From positions 22,697,069 to 22,761,068 of the forward strand of contig NC_090743.1 in NCBI RefSeq assembly GCF_036898095.1: a stretch of 64,000 bases of DNA. Direction: 5' to 3'. Every line of letters begins with the position of its first letter. Within the stretch, counting starts at the first letter, position 1. Positions 49,236 to 60,267 of this stretch are shown here, one piece after another. Source of the stretch: Palaemon carinicauda. Its lineage: Eukaryota > Arthropoda > Malacostraca > Decapoda > Palaemonidae. Position numbers and translations under genes: made by a program. Under the pieces are notes generated by a model. It saw nothing but the letters and a program-made list of their open reading frames with translations, searched no databases and had not been told where the DNA came from.

Positions 49236-49553
49236 ATGGTGCCTAAGAAGCTAAGTTTCAGTACAGGTAGTCGTGAGAAAAGGAAGTAGGCAATTCTTTC
49301 ATTAGAATTGAAGCAAGAAATTATAGAAAAACATGAGAGCAGTGTGCATGTGAGTGATATGGCTAAACAATATGGCCGGAATAAGCCTATGATCTCGACA
49401 ATCATCAAGCAGAAGGCAGCCATTAAAGCAGATAAACCATCGAAGGGGATCACCATTATTACAAGACATCGTAGCAATACCCTGGAAGAGATAGAACACC
49501 TTTTGTTGATAGGGATAAAGGACAAAGAGATTGTTGGCAACGATCATTTGTGA
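49236..49553 (+). pseudogene. Tigger transposase N-terminal DNA-binding domain, broken
   Basis: The frame begins MVPKKLSFSTGSREKRK, meets TAG at 49287, and continues LSLELKQEIIEKHESS, then VSDMAKQYGRNKPMISTIIK. That is the psq/CENP-B-like helix-turn-helix found at the start of pogo/Tigger transposases, which binds the terminal repeats. The frame ends with TGA at 49551. The DDE catalytic domain is absent. The stop plus the truncation make it inactive. Confidence 0.85.
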
Positions 49554-49677
49554 GAAGGGCCAGCGTGATGAACAGAAAGAAAGAAAAAAGTGAAGCAAAG
49601 AAAACCAAGATAGCATTAACAAGCTCTTTTAAAAAAGTCTTCTCTCTTTTTCTGTTTCTCTCTAAACATACAGTAGC

Positions 49678-49696
49678 ATTAACATGTTCTTTAAAT

Positions 49697-49758
<62 letters not shown>

Positions 49759-50526
49759 GTTCTTCTTCGCTGTTATAGTGTTAGAGACGTCTATTATTTT
49801 TTTCCGAGAGAAAGAGAGAGAGAGAGATTAAACAAAAATGTGTTCAGAGTACATATGATTTTTAACAGCATCAACGAGTTGAAAAACAATTAAATGTAAC
49901 TAAGAAAGTAATAACAGCGAATCTGAATTCCTTTATTAACTAAAACAAATATTGATACAAACACACTCGTGTGCGTGTGCACGAACACACACACAGGTGC
50001 AGGAATTGCTACGCAGTAAGAGACCGACGGTCGGGGAGGAGGTAGAGATGGTGACTGCGATAACGTACCGTAACTCGTCACTGAAAGTGATGAAAATTAA
50101 AAATCAAAAGAAAAAAAATGTAAAAAATATGAAATATAAAAATAAGAAAAATAAATAAGCTAAGCTAGATTAAAGTTAACGTAGTGTAAGTTACGGTACG
50201 TTATCGCAGTCACCATCTCTACCTCCTCGCCGATCGTGTCTCCTCCTGCGTGTGTGTGTGTGTGTTTGCGCATACGCACACGAGTGTGTTTGTATCAATA
50301 TTTGTTTTAGTTAATAAAGGAATTCAGATTCGCTGATTTTGCTTTTTTAGTTACATTTAATTGTCTTTCAACTCGTTAACGCTGTTAAAAATCATATGTA
50401 CACAACACATTTTTGTTTAATCTCTCTCTCTCTCTCTCTCAGAAAAAATTAATAGACGTCTAACGCTAACAGTGAAGAAGAACAAGAGAGAGAGAGAGAG
50501 AGTATTTATTTAAAGAACATGTTAAC
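49678..50526. repeat. Large imperfect inverted repeat within the Tigger element
   Basis: The left arm (about 49678-50074) and right arm (about 50190-50526) are inverse copies, from TTAACATGTTCTTTAAATAA at the outside to GTGACTGCGATAACGTACCG at the inside. A loop of about 115 bp (50075-50189) separates them. The arms share a TC/GA run, a CGTGTGCGTG-type run and the block AGTTACATTTAATTG in inverse. RNA or single strands from here would form a long hairpin. Confidence 0.88.
49701..49755 (+). repeat. (TC)n microsatellite
   Basis: An uninterrupted CT run of about 55 bp lies in the left arm of the inverted repeat; shorter matching GA and TC runs lie at 50419-50441 and 50484-50502. Confidence 0.95.
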
Positions 50527-51497
50527 ACCATGTCTACCTTCTCGCCGATCGTCCGTCTCCTCCTGGCGTAGCAAATCCTACACCTGCGTTGGCCTGTCTC
50601 TAAGGTAAAGTGACAATAAAACTAATTTTTTATTTATTATTTATTTATGATTATCTTTTTTACATCCTTCTTTCATATTATGCAGTTATGTTATTGTTAT
50701 GTGTAATTATATGTAGTAATTTATTAAGGAGTTATTTTTGGGTTTTGGGGTGTGGAACGAATTATACAAATTACAGTGTATTCTTATGGGAATATTTGTT
50801 CCAACATACGATTGTTTTAACATACGAAGCAGTTTCTGGAACGAATTAAGATCGTATGTAGAGGTACTACTGTATACATATCAGCACCCAAGCTAGGACC
50901 AGGGAGGGCCAGGCAAGGGCTGCTGGTGACTCAGCAGGCAGATCTTAGCTCACAAGGATGGTGAGGATGCATTTACTACAAGCAATTATCAAGCTTGAGT
51001 GGATCTCAAACTTCAGTCCAGAAGATTACCAGGCACACATATACCACAATGAGAGGGGACCATGTTTTTAAGGGGGCCGGCTGGCTAATGCCATTTTTTA
51101 AGGATAGGACTTTGACATCATTCATACCACTTAATAAGGTGACTTAGGACATCTCCAAACTGCATAGGATTTTTGCCTCTGACCTTCGGTTTTGTGACAC
51201 CAGGGTGATTTATCTTGAAAATGAGTGTTTTTCAAATTCTATCTTCCTGGGATTACCAACTTATATAGACCTGATGTAGACCTCCAATCAAATAGTTTTT
51301 TTTTTTTTTCTAAATTTTTTTTTTCTTTTTTTGCTAGATATGAGTTTTTTCATTATGGTAAAAAAATAAACCCTATAAATTGGAAAAAAAAGTAAGAAAA
51401 AATGTAAAACAAAAATTGGAAAAAGAGGGCTCAGTTTGATTGATTTATAATGTCTTTCCAAGTTATATACCAAATTTCAATGCTATATCTTTAAAAC

Positions 51498-52258
51498 TAA
51501 TGCTGGGTTCACACATTCATGATTTTGCTCCCGAAGACAGAAAAATTGGTAGTTGGCAACCTATAACGATTATCGAAGGTGTAATGGCCGAAAATCGAAG
51601 GTTTTTTTTTTTTGTCACATCGGTGAGGTTGGTATAAATGGCGGGAAGCAGGGCGAGCCTCGTGGTGGCTCCTAGTGGCCTGAACTTGGCCGATCATTTA
51701 GCGCCGCGCTAAATGGTCGGGGTAACTATCATTTGTCAAAATTTTTAACGAACTTCAGCTTCATTTTCTGATCATCGTAACGTGTCTTCGATCATCCAAA
51801 CGTGTCTTCAATCATCGAAGAGCGTTTAGATCATCATGATCTAGAATACGATGTTCAAAATGTGCGCACAAACTTCGATGAAAAAAATAACCTCGGTTGC
51901 AACCTTCCGATGATAGTTGAATGACTGCCGAAAATCTAATCGCTTCTTAAGACGATCGTGCAACTTCCCGAACATTGTTAAGGGGGTGTGGCCTAATTTC
52001 CCTAGCACAGAACCGATCATCGTAAACCTTTACAATTATCGAGACATAATCGTAATACTGATTTGACAGTCGTAATAAAGTCGTAGCGTGGTCCCTGATG
52101 ATTCCAGATTTTCGGCCTGTGACTTCAATCGGGGCCCTCTAATCGCACAAAATCGAGGAAAATCGCCATTTTTTTTTGTACGATGGAACAAAAAATAAAC
52201 ATTGGGAGCAAAAAATCAGCATCGGGAGCCATAATCGGGAATGTGTGAATTGAGCTTA
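51498..52258. mobile_element. Non-autonomous TIR element (MITE-like), about 0.76 kb
   Basis: The left end GCTGGGTTCACACATTCATG and the right end (GGGAATGTGTGAATTGAGC, 52240-52258) are imperfect inverse copies, followed inward by GCTCCCGA and TCGGGAGC. There is no ORF. The inside is rich in short ATCG/CGAT words (CGATTATCG, GATCATCG). No clear target duplication could be seen, so the superfamily is open. Confidence 0.6.
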
Positions 52259-52313
52259 AGGGAGAAGATAGAATTTGAAGGTCAATAAGTATAGTATTAA
52301 TAAATCATGATTA

Positions 52314-52515
52314 TTCCAACACGGAGTACTTACCTCGAACTACTTTCTTAGGAGTATCTGGGATCTCCTCCCTAACCGGCCAAGAATTTTTCGCAGTTCC
52401 CCCTATCTCCGTTTTCCCTTGTCGGGTCCCTCCGTGGCGGATGGATACGTGCCCTGAGGCGACCCGGGGTCAGCGCGCGTGGGTGCGCTACTAGGTCTTT
52501 GTCGCCAGTAAGCAT
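52314..52515 (+). repeat. DIRS D8 left inverted terminal repeat
   Basis: It is the inverse of 58531-58720 at about 95 percent by eye. It is also almost identical to the start of D1 (1088 onward). Confidence 0.92.
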
Positions 52516-52640
52516 CTGGTCGCAGCGTAGATAACATCTCGCCGCTCTCTCACATCCCGTCCGACCCTCCATTGTGTTCCCTTGTGTTTTCCCGTTCATA
52601 TCCCTTCCTTGTGTTACTTGTGTTGCTTGTGATTACCCTT

Positions 52641-55127
52641 ATGGAATCCCAGCATCGTTGTCCTGGGCCCAAGGCCGGTAGGTCATGCAGAGCATGGCTA
52701 TCTAAGTTAAACATCAATCCGCACACGTGCTCCACGTGTTGAGGCAGAGTGTGCTCGCCTGCCTCCACGTGTCCAGAGTGTGCTTCCTGGCCGGAACTGC
52801 AGTGGATATTATTCGGCACAAAGGAGAAGAAGGCATCAAAGCAGTCGCCGAGGAAGCCTGGTCTTGGTTCTCTGTTAGCATCTCCTTCAGCTCCTTCGGA
52901 GAGCGGTTCCCCTTCCCCTTCCCCTACCTAGAGGAGGGGACGAGGTAAGTCCGTTGCGGGGAAACAGCCCATTGCTGTTCCCCATGAGTCTGATTTTAAT
53001 AACTCAAGTTGCATTGTGCCTACGCAGACAAGTGGGGAGTGCTGTTGTTACTAGAGTGCTTTCTGTAGACGAGGTTCTGGTGCCCGCAGGATCTGTCTCG
53101 AGTGAGGATCCGGTGTGGGGAAGGTCAGGAACACCAGCTCCTTCCCCTCTATCGTGGCAGTGCTTTTCAGGTACTGTAAAGCGGTTTCAGGGGGCGACCA
53201 AGACAGAGAAAGATGAGCCACGTGCTCTTCGGACCCCGACTCCATTGTGTGGGCGGCGCCAAGGACACCTTTCAGGTCACCCATGCGGCAAGAAGAAGAA
53301 TTTTCTGGCTGGGTTGCCTCACGGGGGTCGCTATTCATGCCTCCGCCGCCTTCTGTTGCGCTACCTCCTGATTTCATGCAACCCGTCACCCCGGTAGCAC
53401 AATTGCAAGCCCCCATGTTGATGGCAAAGGATTCAGAGGACTCAGATAGCTCCCCTTCTTCTTCGTCTTCCTCGGACGTTACCTCGTCCTTCAGCTCTTC
53501 ATGGTCGGAAGACTCCAGTGACCGGGAGATGAGGAAAAAGAAAAAGAAGTCGAGCTCGAACTCAGGCCTGTATAGGAAGAAGGCCAAAGTTGCAAAAAAG
53601 AAGAGGAAGAGTTCCAGAAAGAAGAGGGCAAAAGTAGGTAAGGTAGCTTTTCCCCCTTACGGGTCGAACAGTGCTCTTGCCGCTCCAGTGCCTTCCTCGG
53701 CGGCTGCTGGAGCCGCTTCCGTGCCCTTGCCCAGTGTCTCTTCGGCTCCGTTCACGCTTCGGTTGCAGCCGTTGTCACACGCTAACTTTCCCTTGCCCTT
53801 GCCCAGCAAGTCACTGGCTCCATCCGTTCAGCGGAGGCAGCCGCTGGCTCAGCCCAGCAGCATTGTTCCCACACCCAAAGTCTCACCGGCTCCATACAAG
53901 CATCGGATGCAGTCGCTGGCACAGCAGAGCAGTCACTCTCCACAGATTCCTCCTGGAGGGGGTAGACCCATGACGGCTACCTCCTCCTCGAGGGCTCCAT
54001 CCGTGATGGAGGCAGCCTCTCCATCGAGCCGGCCGGTTATCAGGGATACGGACGCCCCCACGGATCCATCCATGATCGAGGATACAGCCGGCACGGAGCA
54101 TCAAGTGGTAGCGGGCTTAGTAGATGCGGGAGAATGTTTGCCTGATGAAGTATCCTCTTACAGGAAAGTATTGGCTCTGATTCGGCACCACCACAGGCTA
54201 GATGACCCCAAACCGTCCTCAGAGCAGGCCTGGCTTTCGGGTTTGGGTAGGATGATGGACTACCTGGTACAGCAGAAACCATTCTTGACCCTACCGGTGG
54301 CTCCTGATGTGTCCCTGGGCATGGACCACGTCGACCGGTTTGTTTCGGGGTACAAGAACTCCCTCAGGGCCCAAGGGTCCTTCAAGCTCTTGCCGGGACT
54401 GAGGACCCAGAAGAAATTTTATGTGCCAGACGGACTGCTTGCGGGGCCTCGGACTATGGAAGAAGCCGTCGCGGCTCTGAGCCAAGGCAGTGGGGATGAC
54501 AGGATCCTTACTGCCCTAGAGGTCTTCTCTCAGGCGGAGGCCACTATGATGGAGGACACGTCTCAGGACATCATCAATGTGGCCTCCTGGTTGGACTGGT
54601 GGGCATGCACCTTAGCAGGTTTTCAACTCTCCCACGATCTCTCGGTGCCGGAGAATCAAGCTCTATTGCATGAGCTCATACGTTCTGGGGGCAAAGCCAT
54701 GAAGTTCTTAACGTTCCAGTCATTGACTCAGACAGCAAACTGGATCTTAAGAAGGAGAGATACGGTGCTTAACAGGCTCTCCCATAGACTCCCTGAACGT
54801 GAGGCCAAATACCTGAGGAATGCTCCGGTGTTGGGTGAGACCCTGTTCCCCCTACAGACGGTAGCAGAAACCATGGAGAGAGTGGGGAAACTGAAAGACT
54901 CGGCTGAGCCTAGGCAGCCAGCAGCAAGACGCCCTCCATATAGAAGACCGTCTGTGGACGGGGCCTACCCGCCTATGCCACCAGTTAGACAGGAAGCCCC
55001 CTCCCCTTCCTGGCATCAGTCCTCGCGGCCCTCCCGCAGAGGTGGTGCCCCAGCCCAGGCCTCTTTTAGACAAAAATACTCGGGCTCGAGACGAGGCCGC
55101 TCAAACCGTCTCCCCAGAAGGAGATAG
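52641..55127 (+). pseudogene. DIRS D8 gag; C-terminal 626 codons open, N-terminus broken
   Basis: Gag is the presumed nucleocapsid-like protein. By comparison with D1 the gene starts at the ATG at 52641, with a Cys-rich patch (CSTC, stop at 52740, then GRVCSPASTCPEC). In-frame stops occur at 52740 and 52929, and part of the sequence between about 53035 and 53220 is in the next frame. From 53247 to 55127 the frame is open: a Ser-rich and Lys-rich region (residues 60-130), Pro/Ser/Ala repeats, and a conserved core near residues 360-530 (LDWWACTLAGFQLSHDLSVP, QTANWILRRRDTVLNRL). It ends in an Arg-rich tail (SRRGRSNRLPRRR) suited to nucleic-acid binding. Confidence 0.82.
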
Positions 55128-58058
55128 GAAGAGAGGCCCCCTACACCTTCCCACGCCACAGGTGGGGGGATGCCTCAAATCACATTGGCAAGCATGGCAA
55201 GACAACGGTGCGGACCCATGGTCTGTGGCAGTCCTCAGGGAGGGATACAGGATTCCCTTCCTGACAGAGCCTCCCCCTCTGATTCACGAGCATCGGGCGG
55301 AGTGACTGGCCTCCAAGAATCACATGAAGAGAGCAGCCTTGCAGGAGGAGGTGTTGGCCATGTTGGACAAAGGAGCACTGCAACCCATCCGGGAATCGTC
55401 CCCGGGTTTCTACAGCAGGCTCTTCCTGGTGGAGAAAGCTACGGGGGGTTGGAGACCAGTCATCGACCTCTCGGCCCTGAACAAGTTCATCAAGAAGACG
55501 CCCTTCAAGATGGACACGCTGAAGTCGGTACTTGCAGCCTTGAGGGAAGGAGATTTCATGATGTCCCTGGACCTCAAGGACGCCTACTTTCAGATCCCCG
55601 TACACCCCTCCAGCAGGAAGTTCCTCAGGGTGAAGTGGGGAACCCAGTCTCTACAGTTCAAGACCCTCTGCTTCGGCCTGTCAACGGCACCTCAGGTGTT
55701 CACAAGGGTATTCACCGTAGTATCAGCGTGGGCACACAAGCAGGGCATCAGGCTGATCAGGTATCTCGACGACTGGTTGCTGCTTTCAGCCTCAGAGGCA
55801 GCCTTAAAGGAGCAGGGGGCAAAGCTGTTAAAGTTCTGCAGAGAACTGGGGGTTACCATCAATCTAGAGAAGTCCCAGTTGGTCCCCACCACCAGGATGA
55901 CGTACCTAGGGATGGTCCTGGACTCCCAGGTAGCAAGGGCATTCCCCTCTCAAGAGAGGCTGGACAATATTGACCATATAATTCATCCATTCCTAGCAAA
56001 TGCACCAATGAGAGCCAAGGATTGGCAGAGACTCGTGGGCCACCTGGTCTCCTTGGATAAGCTAGTTCCTCAGGGAAGGCTCAAGCTGAGGCCGGTCCAG
56101 TGGAATCTCAAGGACCTCTGGTCACCGGGAGACCCGCTTCAGTCCTTAGTCATGAGGACTCCAGCCACCAGAAACATGCTCCTCTGGTGGTCTGAGAGGG
56201 CGAACCCCCTACGGGGTGTGCCGTTCGCGTTCGCTCCTCTGGAGATGTTGCTCTTCACAGAGGAGGGGTGGGGAGCCCATCTGCTTGAAGAGACAGCAGA
56301 AGGGAAGTGGTCCCTGGAGGAGAAGCTCCTCCACATGAACCTGCTCGAGCTCCTGGCGTTTGAAAAGGCCCTCGCAATATTCTCCCATCGGCTATGGGGA
56401 AACACAATAGCCCTCAAGTGCGACAGCGCCACCGTGGTGGCCTACATAAGGAAACAAGGAGGATTGAGGTCAAGGGAGCTGTGCGATCTCACGGCTCGGA
56501 TCCTGGAATGGGCCGAGAGAAAGCACATCATTCTCACAGCCAGGTTCATTCCGGGGAAGAGAAACGTTCTAGCCGACAGCCTCAGCAGAGCAGGGCAAGT
56601 AGTGGGGTCGGAGTGGTCACTACACCCACAAGTGGCCCAGAAGGTCCTACAGTTGTGGGGCTCACCGGTGATAGACCTGTTCGCCACAAGGCTCAACACA
56701 CAGCTCCCCGTGTTCTGTTCTCCTGTGCCAGACCCGGCAGCAGTGTTCGAGGACGTCTTCCAGCACTCATGGGACGGACTCGATGCGTATGCCTTTCCCC
56801 CCTTTGGGATTCTCAGGCAGGTGCTCAACAGACTCAGACAATCAAGGGCTACAATGATGACTTTAGTAGCGCCCTGGTGGCCGGAGAGGGAGTGGTTCGC
56901 GGATCTACAGGACCTGGCCACATTTCCTCTTTGGCCCTTACCAATAAGGGAAGATCTGCTGCACCAGCCCCACTTCCGAAAGTTTCACGAAAACCCTGTG
57001 CCTCCAGCTACACACATGGAGGTTATCAAGCGTCTATTAAGGAAAGAAGGATATTTGGAGAAGACAGCTTCGAGGATGTCAGGGTATCTACAGAAGTCTT
57101 CGATCGTGGTGTACCAGGCCAAGTGGGCCACATTTGTGAAGTGGTGTGCCACGCAGAATCTGAGGCCTCTGGATGCATCAGTCCACAAGATAGCAGACTT
57201 CCTAGTCCACCTGAGGGATGACCTGGGGCTCTCCATTCCAGCCATCAAGGGGGTCCGAGCGGCCCTGGGGCAGGTCTTTCAACTCGGAGGCATCGACCTG
57301 GGGGCCTCTCGCCAGATTTCCATGCTCATCAGAAGTTTCGAGCAGTCTTGTTCCCCCGTGCCTCTCGGGTCCCGCATTGGGACGTGGCCAAGGTCCTCAA
57401 GGTTTTGACAACGCCTCCCTTTGAACCCCTCAAGGATATCTTAGATAAAGACCTCACCCTCAAGACAGTGTTCTTGCTAGTTCTGGCCTCAGTCAAGCGC
57501 ATGAGTGAGCTCCATGGCTTGTCATTCGAGGTCTCGCACTCGAAAGGGTGGAAGGACCTGTCTTTTAAGTTTCTGCCTGAATTTGTGGCCAAAACACAGA
57601 ACTCGGCCATTGCAGACCCGAGGTTCGAAGGGTTCTCGGTCCTGGCGATCCCTCACTCGGACAACCCTGAAGACTTGCTCCTGTGCCCAGTGAGAACGGT
57701 CAGGAAATACCTTAGCAGGACAGCCAGACTCCGGCCGGGCATCAAAAGTCTGTTTGTCTCCTCAGGCCCAGTAAAGAAGGCAGTGTCAAAGAACACGATC
57801 TCCTTCTGGCTTCGGCAAGTCATCAAGAGAGCTTACACCAGTGAGAGGTCTTCAATCCCAGGTACCCTGCGACCCCATGATATTAGGGGTCTTAGCACTT
57901 CTTTGGCATTTGACAGCAACATGGCAGTAGGCCAAATCATGCGAGCAGGCACATGGTCCAGGCAGTCCACATTTACGGCCCACTACCTGAAAGACTGCAC
58001 GAGGAAGTCCCTGGACACCTTCTCCATTGGACCAGTGATTTCTGCCCTGCAACACTGA
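55042..58058 (+). pseudogene. DIRS D8 pol: RT - RNase H - methyltransferase-like - tyrosine recombinase
   Basis: The frame overlaps the end of gag by about 86 bp. The order is an N-terminal block (VGGCLKSHWQAWQDNG); TGA at 55303, where relatives suggest Trp; RT (55330-55950: VIDLSALNKF, SLDLKDAYFQIPVHPSS, RYLDDWLLL); RNase H (56240-56590: CDSATVVAYIRKQGG, GKRNVLADSLSR); methyltransferase-like block (56600-56950: VIDLFATRLN, AYAFPPFGIL); recombinase (57000-58058: VYQAKWATFVKWC, LASVKRMSELHG, RPHDIRGLS, TAHYLKD). The recombinase catalytic R, HxxR and Y are all present. The frame changes by one base near 57345, so the C-terminal 236 codons (from 57348) are read in the gag frame. RNase H has FTEEGWG where relatives have a DAS motif. 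Confidence 0.9.
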
Positions 58059-58365
58059 GGCCCCGGGTAGCCCAAGGGAAGTAATTGCAAGCGACACAAG
58101 TTTCCCCCTTACTCCCCTTTCCTTGCTACCCTTTTTCCCTTTCCTTCCCTCCTCCCATGTGAGAGATGGACGTTTTGGAAGCCCATGTCTGGATTATGCA
58201 TAAAGGGGAGTTATACAAACAGGTAGACTTTTGCGTGCTTCCCCTGACTCTCCTACCCTGTTCTTTGTGTCGTCTGGACCTAGCGGCCTGTCTAGGTCCC
58301 GTGTCCTGGGATTGTAGTGGTGGGTCTTCCAGCCTGTAAGTCCACCCCCGCCTACTAAAGTGTAA

Positions 58366-58470
58366 GTCTCCTAAGAAAGTAGTTCGAGGTAAGTACTCCA
58401 TATTGGAACAAATCACAAATTTTAAGTAATTTGTATTTTTCCTATCAGTACTTGCCTCGAACTACTTTCG
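58366..58470 (+). repeat. DIRS D8 internal complementary region
   Basis: In reverse complement it reads the right outer end (ATACAAATTACTTAAAATTT, then GTGATTTG) fused directly to the left outer end (TTCCAATATGGAGTACTTAC). It defines both element boundaries to within a few bases. Confidence 0.93.
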
Positions 58471-58530
58471 GGTTATTGCCCACCCATCCTGCCTCGGGTG
58501 CCTTACAGGAATTCGAAATAGAACACATAT

Positions 58531-58757
58531 GCTTACTGGCGACAAAGACCTAGTAGCGCACCCACGCGCGCTGACCCCGGGTCGCCTCAGGGCACATATC
58601 CATCCGCCACAGAGGGACCCGACAAGGGAAAACGGAGATAGAGGGAACTACACAAAATTCTTTGTCGGTTAGGGAGGAGATCCCAGATACTCCTAAGAAA
58701 GTAGTTCGAGGTAAGTACTGTTAGGAAGAATAGAAATTACTTAAAATTTGTGATTTG
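58531..58757 (+). repeat. DIRS D8 right inverted terminal repeat with outer end
   Basis: It is the inverse of the left repeat, followed by about 37 bp present only here and in the internal complementary region. It carries GAGGTAAGTACT at 58708-58719, a 5' splice-site consensus on the plus strand. Confidence 0.92.
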
Positions 58758-58887
58758 ATATGAATTTTATGTCCCTTTTACGATATAATAAACCAAAACA
58801 ATGTTATTTATCATAATTTAATCATAAATGAAGATCCCTTTGCTCAGTATCTTGCTTCTTTAGGCTCTTGGTCACTCCTTCATCCAC

Positions 58888-58957
<70 letters not shown>
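58888..58957 (+). repeat. (TC)n microsatellite
   Basis: A CT dinucleotide run of about 66-70 bp. The rest of 58758-59895 shows no gene or recognisable element. Confidence 0.95.
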
Positions 58958-58958
<1 letters not shown>

Positions 58959-60267
58959 TCACTAACTACGCTAATATCACCGATATTACCCACTTCTGAA
59001 CTCTTATTAGAGCAAATTTTCTTCTTCCTTATGTTAGGGAGATGTTGAAATTGTCTTCCTCTTTGTGCTAGCACTGAAGGGTTTAATCATAATTTCTGTC
59101 TTGTGACTCATGGAATCTATACAGGTGCCATTGCTCACAATTTGTTTTGGTAAAATGTAACAATTATAAAAAATTACAATAACAGAGTGAATACTGCATT
59201 TTCTTGTAGGGATCAATGTTTTTGACTTATTGATCTACTTTTACTACTTACTCTGTAACTATGAAAGTAAGAGGAATTTTGACAAAATTTTCCGTATGCG
59301 TGTTCTCCATTGCAATACAAAGCTCTGAATTTTTTCAGGATTTTGCATTTTTCGTCCTATACCCCCCATATATTGACTTACCGGCTGGGCCCCTTAAGAG
59401 GGTCATGAACATGAAAGTTAATGGGAGGAGGGGAAGGGAAGATAACAGGAAATAACAAGGGAGTGAAAGAACAAGACATGCACGACAGAAGAAGGTGGAA
59501 AGGGCAGAAGAGAAATTGCAAAACATCTGAAGATAAAAACCATCATCCAGATGACGGTTTTCAAGTGCATTGATTATAAAATCCATTACTGGTAAAGTTT
59601 CATACCAAAAACTTGGAAAGAGAATCTTTTGAATCCATAACTGAAATGGAAATTTGCAAAACGGCAAAGGAAAAACCCATTTGTAAATCATAAGAATCTC
59701 ATCACTCACTTATGATGCATTAAGATATTAAATATTCATTTAATAATCTTGAAATTGCCACAAGTCAAACAAATTTAGGAACAGGAACCTACGGCAGTGT
59801 ATTTATGACATGATAATGCTGATAGTTCAGTTAGGAACTACTGTATTTTAACTGCACTTTCATTATTGCAAGATATTGTTTATAAATTGCAATTCATACA
59901 GTGATACCTCAGAGATTGAACATACTGTACAGTAATGCCTCTAGATGCGAAATTGATTCGTTCCTGAGTGGCTTTTGTATCGTAATTTTTTTTGTATGAT
60001 GAATCATGTTTTGTATGTAGATCGCCTAATTCGTTCCAAGCCCTACAAAAACACCACATCAAGTTTTATATTAAAGCTAAATTACAAGCCACAATGAAAT
60101 ACAACTATTTGGATCATTCAATACCTAACCTACCTGTTAATACCAGTAAATGAAGTACTGTATTATTAGAACATCCAAATATGCAATAATAAGTAAAAAA
60201 TAAATGTGGAACCTTATGTTTCGAGTGAGGTGATGTACGAAAGCGAAAGTTTCGGCATAGTAGGACA

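Larger units (their letters stand above)
48952..50872 (+). mobile_element. Tigger/pogo-type DNA transposon, degenerate
   Basis: The left end CAGTGGAACCTCTAAATACG and the right end, inverse at 50853-50872 (GTAGAGGTACTACTG), are terminal inverted repeats flanked by TA (48950-48951 and 50873-50874). A further pair of inverse inner blocks (CGAATTAAGATCGTATGT) supports this. Inside are the N-terminus of a transposase (49236-49553) and then a large inverted repeat instead of the catalytic part, so the copy is non-autonomous. Confidence 0.85.
52314..58757 (+). mobile_element. DIRS D8, best preserved DIRS1-group retrotransposon (6.4 kb)
   Basis: All parts are present: left inverted terminal repeat (52314-52515), gag (52641-55127), pol in an overlapping frame (55042-58058), internal complementary region (58366-58470) and right inverted terminal repeat (58531-58757). 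There are no direct LTRs, aspartic protease or DDE integrase; the tyrosine recombinase replaces the integrase, as known for this group. Damage seen: stops and frame changes in the gag N-terminus, one stop in pol at 55303, loss of residues at the RNase H active site near 56255, and a one-base frame change near 57345. It is therefore probably not mobile by itself. Confidence 0.93.

Noticed and set aside
55170..55973. 267-codon frame overlapping D8 pol
   Set aside because: It is a shadow of pol in another frame: Gly/Arg/Gln-rich without motifs, while the pol frame has all RT motifs.
56394..57221. 275-codon frame over RNase H and recombinase
   Set aside because: A shadow frame of pol; no motifs.
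57335..57360. Programmed -1 frameshift site in D8 recombinase
   Set aside because: A C-rich run is present but there is no canonical slippery heptamer; a one-base deletion is simpler in a copy with other damage.
52314..58757. Conventional LTR retrotransposon
   Set aside because: No direct LTRs, protease or DDE integrase; termini are inverted and a tyrosine recombinase is encoded.
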